Source: Chryseobacterium sp. StRB126 (GTDB taxonomy: Bacteria > Bacteroidota > Bacteroidia > Flavobacteriales > Weeksellaceae). From it: a stretch of 64,000 nt of DNA. Position 1 is the stretch's first letter. The number at the start of each line of letters is the position of its first letter. Location: the NCBI RefSeq assembly GCF_000829375.1, contig NZ_AP014624.1, positions 5,332,001 through 5,396,000 on the forward strand, read 5' to 3'. The position numbers and the translations under genes are program-made. This document shows positions 15,421 to 23,374 of this stretch, piece after piece. The notes below the pieces were generated by a model. That model saw only the letters and a list, made by a program, of their open reading frames with translations, was not told the DNA's origin and did no database searches.

Positions 15421-17199
15421 CTATTTTACTGGAGTTATCACTGCGTTTTCAGACTTTAGCTCTTTTTTACTTTCCTGTATTACAGCTTTTCCTTTTTCTT
15501 CTGACGCCGGAGGTGTAACGGGTGCCGGAGGTGCTGTAGCTCCTCTAGGATTATCTAGTGTTCTGGTATCTTTAAGATCCCATTCTTCTCTTGTTTCCCA
15601 TAATGCCTTTATCAAAGCTTTTTTATAGAAAATATAGGCATCTTCTGCGAAGGTTTCGGTAGAGAAATCCGCTTCCCCCCAATACTTGTCGTTATTATTA
15701 TCCACTAGTATTCTAACAACGTACTCCTCAGGTTTCAGGAAATCAAATTTTACTTTATCTCCTTTGGTATATTTTTGATACACTACCTTGTCTGAAGAAT
15801 CCAGCAGCTGAATCCAATAGTTCGATGCAGGTGCATTGGACAACGTAAATTCCAGGCTGCCAATCTGATCTATTTTATCAACAGTAAAGTCAAAACGTTT
15901 AGATTGGGAGTTCTTTGCATAGAAAGAAGAAACTGTTTCTTTAGGAATTGTAAGCTGATAATCTTTCCCGCTGACAAAGTCAGAATTCACCTGAATCTGG
16001 TAAGGATTGGTCTCTGAAATTTTAGCCGTAAATGGCAGAGTACTCAAAGAATCTCCTTTAGCAGCAAGTTTCCACTTTGAAGCATCAATTTTATCTATAA
16101 AGTAATTGGATGAAATTTTAAAATCAGATTTTGGGGCCAATGAACCACCCCCATTATCACTGAAAACATCCATTACATTTTTCTTATTGTATTTATAGAA
16201 TAGAGAAACTGAATACACCGTATCTTTTTTAGGTCCAATATTGTGGCTAAACAACAATTTTTCATTGGTTTCCTGTCCTATATTATTTTTAACTGCATCA
16301 AACCAGATTCTAACGGAATCTGATTTCGGCGTGTGTGTTACTTTAATATCTTTAAGCTTATCATTGAGTGACTGAACTTTCACCTCATCGGGATGTCCTT
16401 CAAATGTCATAAGAACTCCACCGGCAATCTCCTTCATCTCTAAATATTTCAAAGGCTTCTTTGATGGATAAACACTTAAATTTAAGCCCGAAATTGATTT
16501 TTCAACATCAATAACTTCTTTTTTAAATCCTATTTTTTCTTTTCCAGGATCATACACAGAGTTTCCATTTTCATCTTCGAAAGCAATGATTTTATATTTT
16601 CCCGGAGAAAGGTAATTAAGCTCATAATATCCGTCATCATCTACCTTGGTAATATAATATGGCTTTTGCTTGTAATTCATGGTATCTTTTACCTGATACA
16701 ATCCAACTACCAGCTTATTTTCATTAGTACCGGTTTTCTTCTTAATCTGCATGGCATCTTTTACTTCACCACTCACGTACAGATCATCCAGCTTATCTCC
16801 TGTAGAAAACGCGAAATTAAAATAGCGAAGAATATTAGACTCATTATTATCCGCAATAGAATTACCAAAGTTGAAATTATACGTGGTATTGGCCTGAAGT
16901 GTATCCGTCCATTGGATAAGAACAAATTTATTCGCAATATTCGATGGCAAAATTCTCTTGATATTCTTGATAGGCGGAGAAATGATAAGGTTTTTATTGA
17001 TATCCTTTAAGGTCACGTATTCATCAAAATCCAGACGGAGTTCCCGGATATCTCTTTTGACGTTGATTCTTGTTGTATCAATATTTGAACTTAAAAACTT
17101 TGGGGCCAGTGTGTCTTTTGGACCACCAACAGGAGATCCAACCCTTGCACAAGAGTGTACAAGAAAACAGATAACGAATAATAAAAGAAACCTTTTCAT
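15421..17199 (-). CDS. Ig-like domain lipoprotein
   Basis: 592 residues from ATG 17199 (MKRFLLLFVICFLVHSC), which gives a lipoprotein signal peptide with the lipid-attachment Cys in VHSC. The motif RVGSPVGGPKDTLAPKFL directly after the Cys, and the Big_5-type Ig-like domain following it (IRELRLDFDEYVTL... INKNLIISP...), are a well-known Bacteroidetes combination. The rest is beta-rich. The C-terminus is rich in Pro, Ala and Glu/Lys and looks disordered. Probably sits on the inner face of the outer membrane or at the surface; role unknown. It is 25 bases after the serine hydrolase stop and 4 bases before the haem-binding gene. Confidence 0.85.
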   Translation of the reverse strand: MKRFLLLFVICFLVHSCARVGSPVGGPKDTLAPKFLSSNIDTTRINVKRDIRELRLDFDEYVTLKDINKNLIISPPIKNIKRILPSNIANKFVLIQWTDTLQANTTYNFNFGNSIADNNESNILRYFNFAFSTGDKLDDLYVSGEVKDAMQIKKKTGTNENKLVVGLYQVKDTMNYKQKPYYITKVDDDGYYELNYLSPGKYKIIAFEDENGNSVYDPGKEKIGFKKEVIDVEKSISGLNLSVYPSKKPLKYLEMKEIAGGVLMTFEGHPDEVKVQSLNDKLKDIKVTHTPKSDSVRIWFDAVKNNIGQETNEKLLFSHNIGPKKDTVYSVSLFYKYNKKNVMDVFSDNGGGSLAPKSDFKISSNYFIDKIDASKWKLAAKGDSLSTLPFTAKISETNPYQIQVNSDFVSGKDYQLTIPKETVSSFYAKNSQSKRFDFTVDKIDQIGSLEFTLSNAPASNYWIQLLDSSDKVVYQKYTKGDKVKFDFLKPEEYVVRILVDNNNDKYWGEADFSTETFAEDAYIFYKKALIKALWETREEWDLKDTRTLDNPRGATAPPAPVTPPASEEKGKAVIQESKKELKSENAVITPVK

Positions 17200-17224
17200 G
17201 AAAATGTTTAAGCAAAAGTAAACA

Positions 17225-18487
17225 TTATTCTCCAAAAACTTCATGTCCGCTATTCAAACTATCTTTGCTACCGTTCATTACGGTCTGGAGTTTTTCCTGC
17301 TGTAAAGGGAAATTTTCAAATAATCCGGACAATGCAAGGGCTGTATAAACTTTACCTGAATATTTGTTTCCGATGGCCACAATAGTCACTTTAGATTTTA
17401 AAAGATGGGCAAATACAGAATTGGTTCCGTGCCACCATCCATTGTGATAGGTTAATTTTTCACCGTTATCAAAGATTTTCATTCTAAAGCCAAGCCCATA
17501 ATTGTTCATTCCTGCTTTTTCGTTGCTGTAAGGCGTAAATACCATCTGCATCAGATCCGGCTTCAGGAAATCTTTTGAGAACATTGCTTTTGAGAAGTTA
17601 TATAAATCTCTTGGGGTAGTATAAACGTTTTTATCTCCATAGATCAAATCCAGACGGTCTAAAGGATATAACTTATTAGCACCGTAATAGAAAGACTGTG
17701 AAGCTGTTGGAATATCTTTTTCCTGGAAAATGTAAGTATTAGTCATTTTCAATGGTGTGAAAACCATCTCTTTCATTGCTTGAGGAAAAGGAGTTTTGGT
17801 TACTTTTTCAATCAATAAAGCCAATAAAGCAAAATTGGTATTGCAATACATAAATCCGGTATCGGTATCTCTTGCCAGATCCGGTTTATATTTGATAATC
17901 ATATTCAATACATCCTGATTGGTAATAAACTGCTTGGAAAGTTCTGCCGGAGCAGGTTGTATTTTAGTAATAAAGTATTCGTATTTTGGCAGTCCGCTTC
18001 TTTGATCCAGTAAAGTCTGAACGGTTACATTTGGGTAAGGAAAACCAGGGAAAAACTGGGTAAGATGATCCGTAAGTTTTATTTTCCCGGCTTCTACCAG
18101 CTTCATCATAGCCATTGCTGTTAATGTTTTTGAAACCGAAGCCACGTGTAATGGTGTATTTTTATCAATTGGCATCTGATTGCCTTCTCTTCCGAAACCT
18201 CTGTAGTTTTCGTATAAAATCTCATCGCCTTTTGCTACTAAAATTCCGCCACTAAGATCACCACCTTCCCATATTTTTTTATAATACTGGTCAATATAAC
18301 CGGTTATAGATTCTTTATTGGAAAGCAGCCCGTCTTCTTTGGTAAAAACATGGGTTAGGTCAACACTTCCGTAATTGGGAAGGTTGGTTGTATTTTCAGC
18401 TGAAGCCGCTTTGGATTCAGATTTATTTTTACAGGAAAAAAGGGATAAAACAACCGTTACAGCAAGTACTAAATTACGCATCTTCAT
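17225..18487 (-). CDS. Beta-lactamase-family serine hydrolase, lipoprotein
   Basis: About 420 residues. ATG 18487 (or 18481) gives a signal peptide ending LFSC, a lipobox; the longer reading starts at TTG. Motifs of the serine beta-lactamase/penicillin-binding-like fold are present: SxxK as ASVSKTLTAM, YxN as YCNTN, and a KTG-equivalent HNGWWHG near the C-terminus. The protein resembles class C-like esterases and peptidases (EstB/AmpH-type) rather than a true beta-lactamase, so hydrolysis of esters or muropeptides is more likely than drug resistance. It lies upstream of the Ig-like lipoprotein on the same strand. Confidence 0.88.
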   Translation of the reverse strand: MKMRNLVLAVTVVLSLFSCKNKSESKAASAENTTNLPNYGSVDLTHVFTKEDGLLSNKESITGYIDQYYKKIWEGGDLSGGILVAKGDEILYENYRGFGREGNQMPIDKNTPLHVASVSKTLTAMAMMKLVEAGKIKLTDHLTQFFPGFPYPNVTVQTLLDQRSGLPKYEYFITKIQPAPAELSKQFITNQDVLNMIIKYKPDLARDTDTGFMYCNTNFALLALLIEKVTKTPFPQAMKEMVFTPLKMTNTYIFQEKDIPTASQSFYYGANKLYPLDRLDLIYGDKNVYTTPRDLYNFSKAMFSKDFLKPDLMQMVFTPYSNEKAGMNNYGLGFRMKIFDNGEKLTYHNGWWHGTNSVFAHLLKSKVTIVAIGNKYSGKVYTALALSGLFENFPLQQEKLQTVMNGSKDSLNSGHEVFGE

Positions 18488-18496
18488 AAGATTCAA

Positions 18497-18826
18497 AAAT
18501 GAGCGGCAATTTAATAAAAGTCAAAAATAAATTATGAAGGAACAGTATAGATTATGAATTATTTAACATTATTGAGTAGTTTTTTGAAGAATAAAAATCA
18601 CTTTACATAAATCTTCTCAATGCTGAAACACTTCTTTATAATTTAGATTAAGTATCTGTTTTTTTTAATGGTAAAACTTACTAAGAAGAGATTTTTTAGA
18701 AATACCTATTTTAAATAGAATCCAGAACATGCAAAAAAAAATAATTTGTATCAAATTTGCATTTTTAATTTTCAATTAATGTCATATTTGCGGGAAATAT
18801 GTATTTTTACAACCAAAAAAAATTAA
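18497..18826 (+). promoter_or_regulatory. AT-rich gap with candidate promoter for the BspA-type gene
   Basis: About 330 bases, very AT-rich, with no ORF of note. TTTG at 18756-18759, a 23-base spacer and CATATTTG at 18783-18790 (one mismatch to TAnnTTTG) form a plausible promoter 37 bases before the downstream start. Nothing else recognised. Confidence 0.35.
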
Positions 18827-20245
18827 ATGTTGAAAAAAATTTACTATTTCTCTTTCCTATTTTTGGTTATTAATGCTCTAAATGCACAGTCTCCACTTAT
18901 ATTAAAATTTTTGGTAAGCGATGCTAGCAACCCAAAAATAAAATTAAACACTCAAGGGGTCTACAACTATTCATATGTAAAGACCAACAATTCTGCTATT
19001 ACAGGCAATGGAACAGGAAACACGGGTTTAACAGAGATAAGCGTTCCCTCAATAGGAACATATAATGTTTCAATCACGCCTACTGGTACATTTAGACTTA
19101 ACTCTGGACTTGATGCAGATAAAATTGTAGAACTAACACAATGGGGGCAAATTACCTGGAATACTAATTTATCAGGAATGTTTTTGGGATATGCAAATAT
19201 TCAAATTACGGCAACAGATATTCCTGATTTTTCAGCCGTTACTAACCTCAGCTCATTCTTTTCAGGCTGTACAAACTTATCAATTGTAAATAATATTAAT
19301 AATTGGAATGTTGGTAACGTGACTAATATGAGCAGTTTATTTTTTAATGCTAAAGCTTTTAATAAGCCAATTGGTAATTGGAATACATCAAAAGTTACAG
19401 ACATGAGCCAGATGTTTTTTTATGCTGACACCTTCAATCAGAATATTGGCAATTGGAATGTTTCCAATGTAACTAATATGAGTTCCATGTTTAATCGTGC
19501 TAAAGCATTCAATCAGAATATTAATAATTGGAATGTTTCCAATGTTCAGAATATGTCAATGATGTTCGAGGCATCTCAGTCGTTTAACCAACCATTAAAC
19601 AACTGGAATACTTCAAATGTCACAAATATGGCTCAGATGTTTTCTTATCCAAGTTTTAACCAGGACATTTCCTCTTGGGATGTTTCTAATGTTACAAATA
19701 TGTCTCACATGTTTTGGTCTAACAGTAGTTTTAATAAGAATTTAGGCAATTGGACACTTTCTCCAATAGTCAATTTAACAGAGATTTTTGGTTATAGTGG
19801 TTTAGATTGTGAAAATTATGGGGCAACATTAAAAGGCTGGGCTGAAAATCCTAATTCTCCACTTGGGCGACTTGTTGGAGCAGTTGGAAGGATTTATGGC
19901 AACGGTGGCCAAATATACCGTAATCAATTAATTAATGATAAGGGCTGGACATTTGTTGGAGACAGTTTTTCTCCAAACTGCTCGGAGCCTTCTTTACATG
20001 TTGAAGAAATAAAATCAGGCAAAACAAAATTACTACTGTACCCAAATCCTGCCTCAGAAAAGATCTTTATAAAATCAGAATATGTAACCAAATCGGTACA
20101 AGTTTTAGATGCTTCAGGAAAAACATTGATTAAAGCTGGAGAAACAAATCAATTAGACCTGCGACATATTCCTACTGGAATCTATTTTATTAAGATTGCA
20201 ACAGCCGACGGATTTGAGAGTATACACAAACTCATAAAAAAATAA
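18827..20245 (+). CDS. BspA-type (DUF285) repeat surface protein with T9SS sorting domain
   Basis: 472 residues. The N-terminal signal peptide (FLFLVINALNAQ) is followed by a beta-rich region, and then at about residues 155-325 by six or seven tandem 24-25-residue units of the form NWNVSNVTNMSSMF..A.AFNQNI. These match BspA-like leucine-rich/DUF285 repeats seen on surface proteins of Mycoplasma, Listeria and Bacteroidetes. The last ~75 residues (LLLYPNPASEKIFIKSE...GIYFIKIATADG...HKLIKK) are a type A sorting domain, so export is by the type IX secretion system. Likely a surface adhesin-like protein; ligand unknown. Its asparagine-rich, AT-rich sequence differs from its neighbours, so acquisition is possible. 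Confidence 0.9.
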   Translation: MLKKIYYFSFLFLVINALNAQSPLILKFLVSDASNPKIKLNTQGVYNYSYVKTNNSAITGNGTGNTGLTEISVPSIGTYNVSITPTGTFRLNSGLDADKIVELTQWGQITWNTNLSGMFLGYANIQITATDIPDFSAVTNLSSFFSGCTNLSIVNNINNWNVGNVTNMSSLFFNAKAFNKPIGNWNTSKVTDMSQMFFYADTFNQNIGNWNVSNVTNMSSMFNRAKAFNQNINNWNVSNVQNMSMMFEASQSFNQPLNNWNTSNVTNMAQMFSYPSFNQDISSWDVSNVTNMSHMFWSNSSFNKNLGNWTLSPIVNLTEIFGYSGLDCENYGATLKGWAENPNSPLGRLVGAVGRIYGNGGQIYRNQLINDKGWTFVGDSFSPNCSEPSLHVEEIKSGKTKLLLYPNPASEKIFIKSEYVTKSVQVLDASGKTLIKAGETNQLDLRHIPTGIYFIKIATADGFESIHKLIKK

Positions 20246-20302
20246 AAAACAGCCAATTTCCTTTTGCTAAATAAATATACTGGCTTTTGGGGAATAAACG
20301 AC

Positions 20303-20334
20303 AAAGCACAGATCTTGCGATCTGTGCTTTTTTA
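20303..20334 (+). terminator. Terminator after the BspA-type gene
   Basis: Perfect 12-base arms (AAAGCACAGATC and complement) around TTGC, followed by a T run. Confidence 0.92.
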
Positions 20335-20455
20335 TAATTTTATTTTTAAAAATAAAATCATCATTTACTGAAACTCCTTTAGAAACGCTATGTCAAAAAT
20401 AGATTTGCAGCTATATTCTAACACCAATCATTAAATTCAGTAGGGATGATATTAA

Positions 20456-21388
20456 TTACCTTGCAAATTTCTCCACAATTTTATCTACAATTACCTGAGC
20501 AAGTTTTTCTTTACTCTGATGAGTCCAGCCTCCAATATGAGGGGTAACTATAACTTTTTCTGATTCTAAAAGATATTTCAAATCATCATTATCCGTTTCC
20601 AGATGCTCAAAAGAAGACTTCTCGTACTCCAATACATCTAGACAGGCAGCTTTTACCTTCCCTGATTTCAATGCTTCTACTAAACTTTTAGTTTTTACAT
20701 TTTTTCCTCTTGCTGTATTCACAAAATAGAAGTTATTTTTCATCTCAGCCATGAATGCTTCATCAATAAGATAATGGGTTTCAGAAGTCAGAGGAATATG
20801 AAGACTCAACACTTCTGCAGACTGCTTCAGTTCGTCCAAAGTAACCTGGGTGGCAAATTCATCAGAAAGCCCGGGAAGAATATCATGGAAGATTACTTTG
20901 CACCCAAAGCCAGAAAGTCTTTTAGCTGTAGCTTTCCCCATATTTCCGTATCCGATTAATCCAACGGTTTTACCAAGCAATTCATCACCTCGGTTTTCTT
21001 CACGCTTCCAGATTCCGTTCTTTACTTCCTGAGAAGCAATGAAAAGTCTGTTCATCAGTACCAACAGCATTCCAACAACATGTTCTGCGACTGAATCTCT
21101 GTTTCCTTCCGGAGAGTTGATTAGTTGAATACCTAATTTTTCAGCTACAGGAATATCGATATTTTCCATTCCTGCTCCTACTCTCGCAATGAATTTCAGA
21201 TTGTGTGCCTGCTCAAGAAAGTTCTTATCTAAAGGAATACGGCTTCTTATAATGATACCATCATAATTTTTAATTTTATCACAAAGCTCATCATAAGTAG
21301 AGGTAAAGTTTTCTTCCAATATAAAGTTTTTGGCTAAAAGCTGCTCGGTGATAAGAGGATGGTTTTTATCTAAAAGGAGAATTTTCAT
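20456..21388 (-). CDS. D-2-hydroxyacid dehydrogenase, phosphoglycerate dehydrogenase-like
   Basis: 310 residues, NAD-dependent. The Rossmann fingerprint is GKTVGLIGYGNMGKATAKRL at about 145-165. Catalytic residues: Arg in VNTARGKNV, Glu in the following loop, and the His in TPHIGGWTHQS. The N-terminal lid has IIRSRIPLDKNFL and ARVGAGMENIDI. The length and the absence of an ACT domain fit short SerA-type or generic 2-hydroxyacid dehydrogenases. No serine pathway gene is adjacent, so the substrate remains open. The GxxExxY cassette is inserted just upstream (5' side) of this gene. Confidence 0.9.
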   Translation of the reverse strand: MKILLLDKNHPLITEQLLAKNFILEENFTSTYDELCDKIKNYDGIIIRSRIPLDKNFLEQAHNLKFIARVGAGMENIDIPVAEKLGIQLINSPEGNRDSVAEHVVGMLLVLMNRLFIASQEVKNGIWKREENRGDELLGKTVGLIGYGNMGKATAKRLSGFGCKVIFHDILPGLSDEFATQVTLDELKQSAEVLSLHIPLTSETHYLIDEAFMAEMKNNFYFVNTARGKNVKTKSLVEALKSGKVKAACLDVLEYEKSSFEHLETDNDDLKYLLESEKVIVTPHIGGWTHQSKEKLAQVIVDKIVEKFAR

Positions 21389-21393
21389 AATTT

Positions 21394-21435
21394 AAACACA
21401 AATGACACGAATTAGTTTCACAAATAACACAAATT
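21394..21435 (+). repeat. Left arm of the GxxExxY-flanking inverted repeat
   Basis: Four forward units: CACAAATGA, CACGAATTAGTTT, CACAAATAA, CACAAATTA. The last overlaps the GxxExxY stop codon. Unit lengths (9, 13, 9, 9) match those of the right arm at 21852-21895 read on the other strand. Confidence 0.8.
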
Positions 21436-21820
21436 ATAAAGTGCCGTTAATAACTCTTTTCACTCCGTTTTTAAACTGGAGCGTGTTAAAGTTAATTAAC
21501 ATTCCAAGTCTACAGTTACTTAATCTAAGATAGGTAAGTATTTGAGCCAAATGGATATCGTTCAATGATTCTATAGATTTAATTTCTAACACAAACTTTT
21601 TCTCAATCAAAAAACCAAGCCTGTAACCAACATCTAGCTTCACTTCTTCATATACCAATGGCATTGGTTTTTGCCTTTCAACAAGAATATCATGTTTATT
21701 CAATTCATAGAATAGGCATTCTTCATAGGCACTTTCCAAAAGTCCCGGACCTAAAACTTCATGAACCTGATAACCTGCTTCGTAAACAAGTCTTGAGATA
21801 TCATTTTCTGAAATGTCCAC
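21434..21820 (-). CDS. GxxExxY-family protein, PD-(D/E)xK nuclease-like
   Basis: 128 residues. The name-giving motif is G26-L-L-E29-S-A-Y32. The later segment KLDVGYRLGFLIEKKFVLEIKS has D63, E79 and K81, consistent with a PD-(D/E)xK nuclease core. Such proteins are widespread in Bacteroidetes, cyanobacteria and planctomycetes, with no established function. The only good start is GTG 21820; an in-frame TAG precedes it directly. The gene is bracketed by matching inverted arms of CACAAAT units, which suggests that gene and arms form one unit. It interrupts a region of housekeeping genes on the same strand. The family call is firm; nuclease activity is inferred. Confidence 0.88.
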   Translation of the reverse strand: MDISENDISRLVYEAGYQVHEVLGPGLLESAYEECLFYELNKHDILVERQKPMPLVYEEVKLDVGYRLGFLIEKKFVLEIKSIESLNDIHLAQILTYLRLSNCRLGMLINFNTLQFKNGVKRVINGTL

Positions 21821-21843
21821 TATATTATTTTTTTCATCTTATC

Positions 21844-21895
21844 CGGCACAAATCATTTGTGAAAATTTGTGCCGAACATTTGTGTTATTAGTGTT
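21844..21895 (-). repeat. Right arm of the GxxExxY-flanking inverted repeat
   Basis: On the minus strand (21895 to 21852): CACTAATAA, CACAAATGTTCGG, CACAAATTTT, CACAAATGA, the mirror of the left arm. An extra perfect 10-base palindrome (CGGCACAAAT/ATTTGTGCCG) spans 21844-21874. Confidence 0.8.
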
Positions 21896-21903
21896 TATAT
21901 TTT

Positions 21904-22455
21904 TTATTTTTTATCTTTCTTAGAGGTTTGTGGCTCCTCCGGTTCCTGGAATAATTTCTTAAGCTCTACAGATTCCAAAGGTTTCATTCTTCCGGAAAGG
22001 ATTAGAGAAAGTTCTTTTCTGCGGAATGCTGCTGCATATCTTTCTTTTTCTTCTTCTGTTTCCGGAACCATATCAGGAATTGGAATCGGGCGGTTAAATT
22101 CATCTACCGCAACGAAAGTATAGATTCCAGAATTGGTATGAATTTTTTTCTGATTGATAGGATCATCAGACCACACATCCACATACACCTCCATAGAAGT
22201 TGAGAATGCTCTGGAAACTTTAGATTCCAGCACTACAACTCCACCTTCAGGAATCGGATGATTGAATGAAACGTGGTTCACAGATGCTGTTACGACTCTT
22301 CTTTCACAGTGTCTTGCTGCAGAAATGGAAGCACATCTGTCCATTTTTGCTAAAAGTTCACCACCAAAAAGGTTTCTTAGAGAGTTAGTTTCGTTCGGAA
22401 GAACGATATTGGTCATAATAGTCAGGGATTCTGACGCCGTTTTTATTTTTGCCAT
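21904..22455 (-). CDS. Acyl-CoA thioesterase (hotdog fold)
   Basis: 183 residues of the YciA/BACH type. The hotdog helix block NLFGGELLAKMDRCASISAARHCERRVVTASVNHVSFNHPIPEGGVVVLES is typical, with the Asp in LAKMD and the N/T residues used for catalysis in this family. It hydrolyses acyl-CoA to acid and CoA in the cytoplasm. Its start overlaps the end of the HU-domain gene by 13 bases, so both are probably translated from one message. The C-terminal tail (SKKDKK) is lysine-rich. Confidence 0.9.
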   Translation of the reverse strand: MAKIKTASESLTIMTNIVLPNETNSLRNLFGGELLAKMDRCASISAARHCERRVVTASVNHVSFNHPIPEGGVVVLESKVSRAFSTSMEVYVDVWSDDPINQKKIHTNSGIYTFVAVDEFNRPIPIPDMVPETEEEKERYAAAFRRKELSLILSGRMKPLESVELKKLFQEPEEPQTSKKDKK

Positions 22456-23195
22456 TTATTCTTAGTGTTTTTTGGAGCAGCCGGAACTGTTTTAGTTGTT
22501 TTTCCGGCAGGTTTTACCAATGAATCTTTCTTCAGGGAATCTGAAATCGGAGTTTCAGTAGCATGTACCATTACTTTCACCGTGTCTTTTACAATTCGGT
22601 GGGTAGAAGTCTGTACAGACACTTTATTAAAGGATTTCTTTCCGAAGAGCAGTTCTTTTTGGGTAAATGCAAAGTATAAGATACCGAGAATCGGAATGAT
22701 CAACAGGAAAAACCAAAGAATGGTCTTCTTGAACTTATAATCTTTTTCACGGTTCTCTGAAGTACTTACTTTCTCTCCATTATTAATATCGGAGAATCTG
22801 ATCTCTTCCAATCCGAAAAAATCCGGACGCCCTGCTTCCACTCTTTTCCCTTTGAAATGAGTATGTCCTTCTTCAATAAAGATCGTTCCCAGATTTTGAA
22901 TTTCAAGAACCTGTTCTGCCTGAAGCTTTTTCTTCCAGAAATCAGTCTGTATCTTCAGATCACTTCTGGAAGCTTCTACAGACATCTGCTTTTCTTTAGC
23001 AATAAAAACAGTAAGATCTTCAGCCTGTACTTCATAGTCAATTGTAAATTCAATCTGACTTGCAGGAGGCAGGATACTTCCGTTTTCGGAATTGATAATC
23101 GCTTTAGAATTTTTAAGAGAAAACACTCCAAAGCCTGGAACCGTGACAGTTCCATATTGTTTTAAATATTCTAAAATGTATGCTGAAATATTCAT
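22443..23195 (-). CDS. HU-domain (CCDC81-like) single-pass membrane protein
   Basis: 250 residues. The first ~135 residues contain two HU-like units (MNISAYILEYLKQYGTVTVPGFGVF... and ...VLEIQNLGTIFIEEGHTHFKG) of the prokaryotic CCDC81 type, a fold derived from nucleoid protein HU. A membrane segment lies at about 160-180 (KKTILWFFLLIIPILGILYFAF), and the basic C-terminal part faces the other side and ends in a Lys/Pro-rich stretch. No SPOR domain is visible, although many relatives carry one. It may tie DNA or another ligand to the envelope, but that is inference. It overlaps the thioesterase gene. Confidence 0.8.
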   Translation of the reverse strand: MNISAYILEYLKQYGTVTVPGFGVFSLKNSKAIINSENGSILPPASQIEFTIDYEVQAEDLTVFIAKEKQMSVEASRSDLKIQTDFWKKKLQAEQVLEIQNLGTIFIEEGHTHFKGKRVEAGRPDFFGLEEIRFSDINNGEKVSTSENREKDYKFKKTILWFFLLIIPILGILYFAFTQKELLFGKKSFNKVSVQTSTHRIVKDTVKVMVHATETPISDSLKKDSLVKPAGKTTKTVPAAPKNTKNKWQK

Positions 23196-23374
23196 TTGGT
23201 GGCAAATTTATAACTTTTTCATGACTTTTTGAAGATATTTAACGGATATAAAAAAGACCGCCGAAGCAGCCTTTTGAGTATTTCATATTAAAATAGGTTC
23301 ACTGTTCATTATCCCTAATCTTTTTTAAGATAAATTTGCAATTCACTTATTTACAGTCTTTACTTTCTTTTCCG

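Noticed and set aside
17225..18487. Antibiotic-resistance beta-lactamase
   Set aside because: Fold motifs are there, but the sequence resembles esterase/peptidase-type members; no resistance class signature seen.
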